Origin: Euglena gracilis
Taxonomy: Eukaryota > Euglenida > Euglenophyceae > Euglenales
Reading direction: 5' to 3'
Assembly (NCBI GenBank): GCA_039621445.1
Contig: CP154957.1
Span: forward strand, 2,226,504-2,290,503
Length of the DNA: 64,000 nucleotides
In this document: positions 57,250 to 64,000 of the stretch, piece by piece
Layout of the letters: every line of letters starts with the position of its first letter
How positions within the stretch are numbered: the stretch's first letter is position 1
Notes under the pieces: generated by a model
What the model was told of the DNA's origin: nothing
The model's database searches: none
What the model saw: the letters and a program-made list of their open reading frames with translations, nothing else
Position numbers and translations under genes: made by a program

Positions 57250-57650
57250 CCCCCTATGTCCAACGACCAGTAACCTCTGTCCTCCGACCGGGGGGGTGGT
57301 CGTTGGACATAGGGTAGTGACCAAAAAGGTGTCCTCTGACCGGGGGGGTGGTCGTTGGACAAGGGGTCAAAAAAAATGTTGGCGGGTAATCGGGACCCCA
57401 CCCCCCCAAAAAGGTGAAATTTTCCCTTCCAGCGCTTTGCGCCGAAAATTTTGGGCAATTTTGACAAATTTTTGTCCAAAAAGTGCCAAAGATGGCATTT
57501 GGGCCAATTTTTGACCAATTTGGGGCACAAAAATTTTCGGCCCGGCGCTTTGCGCCGGGACCAAAATTTTCGCCAAACCTCCAAAAAGGTGTCCTCTGAC
57601 CGGGGGGGTGGTCGTTGGACATAGGGGGGTCGTTGGACATAGGGGGGGGG
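57250..57650. repeat. Near-identical copy of the element interior at 5595-5990
   Basis: Same order and mostly the same bases as 5595-5990: TATGTCCAACGACCAGTAAC, CTCTGTCCTCCGACC, GGTCGTTGGACATAGGGTAG, GTGACCAAAAAGGTGTCC, the two GGCGC..GCGCC hairpins and the final GGTCGTTGGACATAGGGGGG. The ends of the element were not found here. Confidence 0.88.
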
Positions 57651-58034
57651 GGTGAGATTTAGCCTGGCCACAGAAGGGAGAGAGGGCGGTCCGGATCCCT
57701 CCCCCCCCCCCGGGCGGGGAGCTCGTCTCACCTCAATCAAAATTCAACCTCTTTTCTCAGCCACCTGAGGAGCTGGTGGAGTACAACTCATCATCCCCCC
57801 AAATCCCCCAGGATCAAAAATGGCAAAAGCCTTTCATTTTGTGATTTCATCCATGGGCTCCTTGACCTGGCAACGCTCCTACCGTCCAATCTCTCCTTTG
57901 GCCGATCAAGCAAACCAGATTGTACCACCCCAGGGTTTGAAATTGGGGGATTCACAATGAAAGATGTGGGGAAATAGGAACGATGTATCGTCAGACTCCA
58001 AGCCTATAAGTGACGTCCTCAACAGAACACATAA

Positions 58035-58459
58035 GATTCGAAGCGGAGCACGAGAAATGGGGTGGCACAAGCAAGGACCAAGAAAGTCTGCACCAGTGCA
58101 ACCACTTGAAAAAAAAACCTCAAATAAAGCCCCAAACCCACAAGCTTCCTCTCCATTTTCTCGAAGTATGAGTTCGAATCCGAACTTGGAATCCCAATGG
58201 ATGCACCATTGCCATTCCCCGAACTGTCTGCACCAACTTCCCCAAACGACTGCAGCAGATGAGCCAGGGAGACAGAGTTGGAAGAGGGAGAGCGAGAGGA
58301 GATATGAACGTGTCATTCTTGGTGTCTCCCCAACAAATAGCAAGAGCCACAGCAGACCAACAGGGGAAGGTTAGGACTGCAATGTGGCCGATGCAAAGAG
58401 CGGCGCCTGCGATCCACAAAGCAATGGACCTTGCAACGCTTTGGATGGAAGCCAAGCAC
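58035..58459 (-). CDS. Multi-pass membrane protein exons, possibly Frizzled-like receptor
   Basis: Three exons: 58459-about 58300 (SIQSVARSIALWIAGAAL, CIGHIAVLTFPCWSAVAL; two hydrophobic helices), 58249-58119 (SNSYFEKMERKLVGLGLY) and about 58096-58035 (TFLVLACATPFLVLRFES). The pattern KMERKLxxxG, then a helix ending in an aromatic-Glu pair, resembles the region around transmembrane helix 5 of Frizzled/cAMP-type receptors. Phase does not join cleanly between the last two exons, so the family call is tentative. Splice acceptors are good (TTTTGCAG, CTGCTGCAG). Confidence 0.5.
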
Positions 58460-59289
58460 CTGCAAAATGCCAGCACAGGGAAAATGCCTGTCGTCAACAC
58501 AAACAGCAATTATGGAACTTTGGGGGAAAGGCCACATGGAATAATGACGTGGAGCCCCTGTGTAAACGTGCTACAAATCAGAGGAAGGTGTATTTGATGG
58601 CAAATCTTTCCCATAATGAGTGAAACAGAGTTGGGTCATTTTTTTGGTCCATTTTCATAGCGATTGTTGCTCTTGTTCCTACCCATAATTCAAAGCAGAA
58701 TACCATCCAAAATTGCGAATGCATCGAAAATTACAACACAATTGGAAAGATACTTATGACTTCTCAATTAAAAAGCTTAAATGGGATCAACAAAAAAAGA
58801 ACCAACCGTCTGGGAAAATTGTCTCGTTGAGTCAATTTTCAGCACAATTGACAGGTGCTCAGCAATATTTAGCCCAAGCGCTCCTGGTTCAGGATGCAAT
58901 CGATGGTTCGTTGTCACTGGGACGTCGAGCCTCTACGCTCGGTGCCGGTGAAAAAGGAAATGTGTGGAGATTGCTGGCTGCCTGCAAATGGAGTGCCGGC
59001 AGGCGTGGTTGGGAGCAGACCAGGCACACAACAACCTTCAATTTTTTGGGTTCACTTGAAGGCAGGAGCATAAAAACTTCAAACTTCAACATCTCACCAA
59101 ACGGATCTATTCAACAACCCTGGGAGGGGTGGATGGTGCCTGTCCATACCAGGATAACTAGGCCTTTGCTAAAGGGTTTGCAGTACCCCCCATCAGGGGG
59201 CTGGACTGCAGCTTCCGAATTTTGCTAGTGAAAATCCCCGCAGACCCCCCATTGGGGGGGGGGGTGCTAGCAGGGCTAGCTGGTGGAAT

Positions 59290-59410
59290 AAAAAATATTC
59301 CAGTGACCGGTGTGAAGCGCCGAAAAAAATTTGGACCCCCAAAATAACCAAAAAATGCCCATTTTTGGCCATTGTTGAGATTTTTTCGGAGCAAAATTAC
59401 ACGGAGGGGT
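59290..59410. repeat. GGCGC hairpin block copy
   Basis: GACCGGTGTGAAGCGCCGAA, AATTTGGACCCCC, AAAATAACCAAAAAATG. Further diverged copies are at 54605-54640, 59880-59915, 61480-61570 and 63795-63960. Confidence 0.5.
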
Positions 59411-60080
59411 CAGTTTTGGGTCCCACATCGGGCCCACGAAGCGAATTCGCGGCTTCGACGCCCTGGGCACAGGGGGGGGGGGGTGCAGAAGGTACCAAGA
59501 GGTCCATTCTTTGGCCATTCTTGGCAAGCTGGGCCATTTCAGCACATTTCAGGCCTGCATTCATTCTTCAGTTAACAATTTTCCTTTTTGGCCAGTTATT
59601 TAACAATTTGGCCAATTCTGGAATCCCCATATGTTTCATCTTGTTCCTGCAGTCAAGCTTCTGTTTACCGACTCCGAAGGTTACCTTGTGGTGTGGGGTG
59701 CCCATTGCAGGGCAGGCTTCTTGTTAAGGAAGGTCGCATTGCATAGTGGTTATGGGAAGGCAGGGGGGGGAGAAGGCACTTTCCAGTAGTATGTCCCCCC
59801 AGCGCCGGGGGCCTGAAAACAGCTTTTCAAGAGAAAATCGGTTCAGTCAGCCAGTTGGCAAGGCACATGCAAGGAAAATTCCTTCGGCACCTTTGGCGCC
59901 GAAGGAGAATTTTGACCGAAAAATCGGCACCAACGCGTGGCAGGAGGGTCCAGTAACCCCACCCACCACCTTTCAGGTTTTGGGGATTCTCATTCAGCCA
60001 GGGGGTGGTTTATCGGACACGTTGTGGACGTAGTTGGCAAAATAGGGCCTAGAGTCCTCAATGTGTGCACAAATCTCGAC

Positions 60081-60172
60081 CTTGAGGGGGTGCTGGTGCA
60101 TTTTGTTCAAACTGGTCCAAAACACAAAGATAACCCTCGAAGTCAGTAACAATGGAGAGGGATTGCAGCTTC
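60081..60172 (-). CDS. Internal exon, frame ambiguous
   Basis: CTATTCAG|GAAGCTG... to CTCAAG|GTCGAG. One frame encodes KLQSLSIVTDFEGYLCVL and DQFEQNAPAPPQ. Another frame stays open past the donor (ICAHIEDSRPYFANYVHN). I prefer the spliced one. Confidence 0.5.
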
Positions 60173-60363
60173 CTGAATAGAGGGAGGTTGGAAGGTCCTA
60201 AAACCTGATGCTGGGATTTTTGAATGACCAGAGGAGAACCTTTTCAGAAAGCATGAGAGCCTCCGCTCAAAACATGCAAGAAGGAAGGCATTTTGCAAGG
60301 AGGGAGGACTCAGGACCCCAACCCCAAATTTATTTCGGATCAATTCTGTTTAAAACGTTCAAC

Positions 60364-60472
60364 CGCTGGCAAAAGGAAAGTGGTTGCCCAGGCGATCGGA
60401 ACATGGGCACAACGTCCTGCCAGGGTGTATTGGCCGCCTTTGTCAAGGATTCCTGCTCGTAAACAGCCCGGC
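60364..60472 (-). CDS. Internal exon, unidentified protein
   Basis: TTACTCCAG|GCCGGG... to CCAGCG|GTTGAA. Encodes RAVYEQESLTKAANTPWQ, DVVPMFRSPGQPLSFCQR. Good composition and borders. Confidence 0.68.
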
Positions 60473-61734
60473 CTGGAGTAATCCATGCGACCGAATCACA
60501 GACACCGCACACATGAGCACACACACGGACGCAAAGACAGTGCACTGCAGCCAGTCCCCATAAATTATTTCGGGTGTCGGTGTGTTTTGGGGACAATGCA
60601 GCCACACCACCACCGCTATCTGCTTCTTGCGTCAGGGACCCTGCAATTGTCAAGGAATTCCATCAGCAGGAGACACATGGGGAGGGGCTGAATCTCAAAA
60701 TGCGATGCAAAAGCAAAATACAAATTGAGGCAGAAAATATGTAGAAACAGTAGACAACAATTTGCAGGATTTGTCAAAAAAACACATCCCAAAATAGACA
60801 ATGCAAATGACCAAAGCAAAATGACTTCGCTTTGACAAAAGCAACAAAAACCTCCTTTCAATGCAACATTCGTCATATTCAAGAGGTTTTCCGTAAGCAG
60901 GTTCCTTTTCAACAGCCCCGGGGGAAGGGAAAGGGGAGGGTTCCTTGTGCAGCGGGGTGCTTGCCCACTGTTGCTCACTCGCACCTCTCCCGGTAGGTCG
61001 GTTTTGGGAGGGGCGTCGCTCGGTGAGGTGCAGAAGAGACGGCGGTTTGCACTCCTCCAGAATATATATCTTCCTTTCCCGATTCTTTTCTTTCAGCTGC
61101 TTTTAACGATTTTGCCTGAATAGAAGTCTCTGGGTGCGGACCTGCGTTAATCAGCAACCCTTCTTGGGGGATTGAACCCCCTGTCCTTGACACAGCTGGT
61201 CCATGACGCGCCCCCCGTGTCAACCGCACTTTTCCCGTCCTTTGGCTTGTCAAGGACAAGGGGGGATTCCTGCCTTATTTGGGAGGGGGAGGGGCTATCT
61301 GGGAGTGGTATTTACGGTTGCATAGTTTCAGCCAAATTGGCGAGTGTTGAGGGGGGGCAACTTCCCATGAGACCATTTTTCCTGGAGGAGGTCCTGGAGG
61401 AGGTCCCCCTCCTGGACTGGAGGAGGGTCCGCACCAACCCCCCGGGGCGGTGTTTTGGACCCCCCTCAAATATAAAAATTTTCCTCTCGGCGTTTTGCAC
61501 TGAAAAATTTTCAAAATTTTGACGAGTTTCTGACCAAAATCGGCCCAAAATGGCAGTGTGACGGTGACACGTTTTGCCTCGGAGGGCACAAAAATGGGCC
61601 AAAATGGGCAACAATGGTTCGGAAAGGGGCTGGCCAAGTTTGGGTCAAAGAAAATCGTTTTTGGGGCATATTTGGCATTGGGGGGGGGTCATTTTTTTGC
61701 CCCAGCCACAGTTGGGGGACCGTTATGTGGGGGG

Positions 61735-62023
61735 GGGCAAGCCTTTCCCCAGTGAGCTGAACCTCCCCCAGTGGCAACCTCGACTGGGCTTCCAGAACGC
61801 ATGCTGCGGAGGGCAGAGGCCCAGGCAGGGTCCCTGGTGGCGAGGCGGCCCCGCTCACCGCAGCATCATTTGCGGGTGGGTGACGGTGAGGGACTGCATC
61901 GGGGGCACGGCCACGAGGGGCTGCGCCACCAGCGGCACAGCCAGGCCGCGGGGGACGACCTGGTGGGCGGAGACAAACGTTTTGGTCCAACAGTCTTGGT
62001 CCGGGGCTGCCTGGCCACACACA
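61735..62023 (-). CDS. Two exons of a Val/Pro-rich protein with a 55-bp intron
   Basis: Exon 62023-61859 encodes VCGQAAPDQDCWTKTFVS, AHQVVPRGLAVPLVAQPL and VAVPPMQSLTVTHPQMML, ending CTGCG|GTGAGC. A 55-bp intron (61858-61804) ends CCCTCCGCAG. The next exon continues in phase (MRSGSPVEVATGGGSAHW). Unidentified. Probably the same gene as the exon at 62553-62759. Confidence 0.7.
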
Positions 62024-62552
62024 CTGAACAGCCCGGCAATGAGGAGAGGGGGAGAAGAAAGCCCTTCTCACCCCCCAACCCCCTGCGTCCAACGACCGGT
62101 TATATCTGTCCTCCGACCAGGGGGTAGGACAGGGGGGGGGGGCAATAACCCTTGGCAGCTGTGTATGGCCGGCTTTGGGGAGTTTCCCACAAAAAAAGAA
62201 ACACTTCATCAGTGTAACCCATTGTTCAACACTGGGACAGGGGGCCATACTGCAAACAAAAACAACAGCAGTAGGCAACACACTTCTTCAAAATTCTGCA
62301 ATTTTCTGGAGGATAATGCAAATGGGCATTGAAATAACTTTTGCTGCTCCGTTTGTGGAAGGAAACAAAACCCACGTCCACAAGCTGCTTTCATCTTCGA
62401 GTTTCATAATTCCTTTGAATCAATATGTATCGGCAAAAAAAAAATTGCAACGACAGAGGGCTTCCCATTTATCCCTGCCCACCGGCAAACCCTGCCAAAC
62501 AGCAACGGAGGGCATCCAGTCGGCCCCCCTCCCCCACCCCCGCCCCCACCGC

Positions 62553-62759
62553 CTGGGCGGGGCGGTGTACGTCACGGGCTGCAGCGCCGGGGCGGCGAAA
62601 TGGGCGGCCGGGGCGGCGAATGGGGCGCCGGCGAAGGACGGCAGGGCGACCACCGGGTAGCCGCCGGCCATGGGCGGCGCGAACCCGGGGACTGCGCCGG
62701 GCCCCGCCAGCTGCGCAGCCTCAGGGCGAGCCGGCCACAGGAGGCTGGGCCGCGATGGC
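62553..62759 (-). CDS. GC-rich Ala/Pro exon with GC donor
   Basis: GGGACCCAG|GCCATC... to CGCCCAG|GCGGTG. Encodes AQLAGPGAVPGFAPPMAG, GYPVVALPSFAGAPFAAP and AAHFAAPALQPVTYTAPP. Low-complexity. Confidence 0.65.
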
Positions 62760-62899
62760 CTGGGTCCCTGCCCCCCCCCCCAGCTGTCCAACAAACACTC
62801 ACGCTGGCAAAAGGATGCGGTCTAAGCAAGGGGCGTTCCTTGGGCCAGGGTTGAACAATTGAACACACGGGGGGGGGGGGCTGGTCCCAACCGCCCCTC

Positions 62900-64000
62900 C
62901 CTCCCCCTCCCAAGGAACCAGACAGCCATAATAGAATAGGCGGGCCAATAAAAATGCGGACATGGCCGTTTCCCAAGCGGTGCTCCTGCAGCGTTTTATG
63001 GCACCGACTCGGTACCACCGGGACGCTGTCCACAAAACATAAAAAAAGTGACGACAGCTGCAATCCGAGCACAGATGTTTGTTGGACACGGGCGACATGG
63101 AACGAAAACACGTCTTGGGATGGGGTAAAAAAGGTCAGGAGCGAAGAGTGAAGAGGGCAAGGAACAAAAAAAAAATGGGGAAACTATGTGAATCCAAAAA
63201 ATGGGGCCAAAAGAACAATTTGAAATGCTGTTCTTTCTCTGATTGATATCTGCAGGGGAAGAAAATGAAACAAGGTACCTCAAAAAATGCAAGGCAAAAG
63301 CATGCAGAAAAAAAATGCAAAGAAAGAAAAGAAAATGCCAGCTGCGTGGAAAATACTTCAGGACCTCTCCAGGATGTGAACTTTTCTGCTGAAGAGGACT
63401 CAGAAAAATTTCAACTGCGAAAATTGGGATGTCAAAATGAGCAAAAAATGCACATTTTCCCAATATTTTTAATAATGCAAAAAAAAATGCAAATTATGCA
63501 AAAAAAATTTGCAAACTTTCAAAATTCTGAAATATGCAAAAAAAAATCTGAAAATGATGCAACACAATCTCCCTGATATCAGGGGTATTTCAGCAAGGTT
63601 ATTAAACCTCTCTCCCATAGACCCACAAGAGGCTAAGGACCCGCTCGAGGACCACGGGTGTCAATTTCTGACTGACACCCCAAATCCTGGACGGGGGGGG
63701 TTCACTGGCTAGTCATTTTGCTGGACCTGGAAAAAATGGACCAGCTATACCCTGGGAGGGGGGGGATCTGGGGGTCCCCCCAACTGGAAAAAGATTTTCC
63801 CTCCGACGCTGTGCGCCGGGGTGGAAATGATATTTTAATTGTTTTCTTTTGGCAATTTTGGTCCCAAAAAAAATCTCGAAAATGGTCAAAAAGGGCTTTT
63901 TTGGCCATTTTGAGGGCTCAAAAATTTTTTCCCCGCTTCACACCGGTCATTGGAAATTTTTTCTCCACTGGCTAACCTTGCCAGCAGACCCCCCGGGGGT
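62900..64000. other. No supported gene
   Basis: A possible short exon after TGTTTTGTGGACAG near 63035-62950, with two open frames, was not resolved. 63260-63560 is AAAATGCAA-rich low-complexity sequence, and 63700-64000 is a G-run repeat with a CCGACGCTGTGCGCCGG hairpin relic. Confidence 0.4.

Overview
The window is nuclear DNA of a eukaryote. It has genes split into many small exons with recognisable splice sites, TTAGGG/CCCTAA telomere-type repeats at internal positions, long di- and tetranucleotide microsatellites and an LTR-retrotransposon lineage with a chromodomain. No bacterial-type operon, ribosome-binding site or CRISPR array is visible. Every recognisable host gene lies on the minus strand. 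Introns are full of poly-G/poly-C runs and small dispersed repeats, several with terminal inverted repeats and target-site duplications. Some donors are GC, and one appears to be GA, instead of GT. This suits a repeat-rich unicellular alga or other protist (unidirectional genes and GC/GA donors recall dinoflagellates, the TTAGGG repeat points elsewhere), but the lineage cannot be fixed from this sequence.

Layout. 1-10.1 kb: eight exons of an ABCC (MRP-type) ABC transporter covering its second membrane domain, running off the left edge before its ATPase domain. Its introns hold several transposon-like repeats. 10.78-20.72 kb: a 9.95-kb near-perfect palindrome, two arms of about 4.75 kb around a 449-bp spacer. 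Each arm carries a rearranged Ty3/gypsy-type chromodomain retrotransposon (primer binding site, Gag-like start, integrase plus chromodomain, polypurine tract; no protease, reverse transcriptase or RNase H) and an unidentified 357+-codon gene. The left arm starts directly at a telomere-repeat array. 22.24-24.94 kb: a nearly complete ApaH-like metallophosphatase (ALPH) gene. 26-43 kb: many small minus-strand exons of one or more unidentified, Ser/Pro-rich and coiled-coil proteins, among repeats. 43.6-45 kb: a 540-bp direct duplication. 45.9-47.8 kb: Pro/Ala-rich exons. 49.9-55.5 kb: a cupin (quercetinase-like) gene. 56-62.8 kb: exons of unidentified proteins, including a multi-pass membrane protein possibly of the Frizzled-like receptor type.

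The most unusual features are the giant palindrome abutting telomere repeats, and the population of intronic mini-transposons (TIR plus 6-8-bp target duplications) that look like introner-type or MITE elements. One of their internal blocks, a GGCGC-TTC-GCGCC hairpin plus an ACGACC inverted repeat, is near-identical at sites 52 kb apart. Exon borders given below were read by eye. Where codon phase was checked across an intron this is stated.
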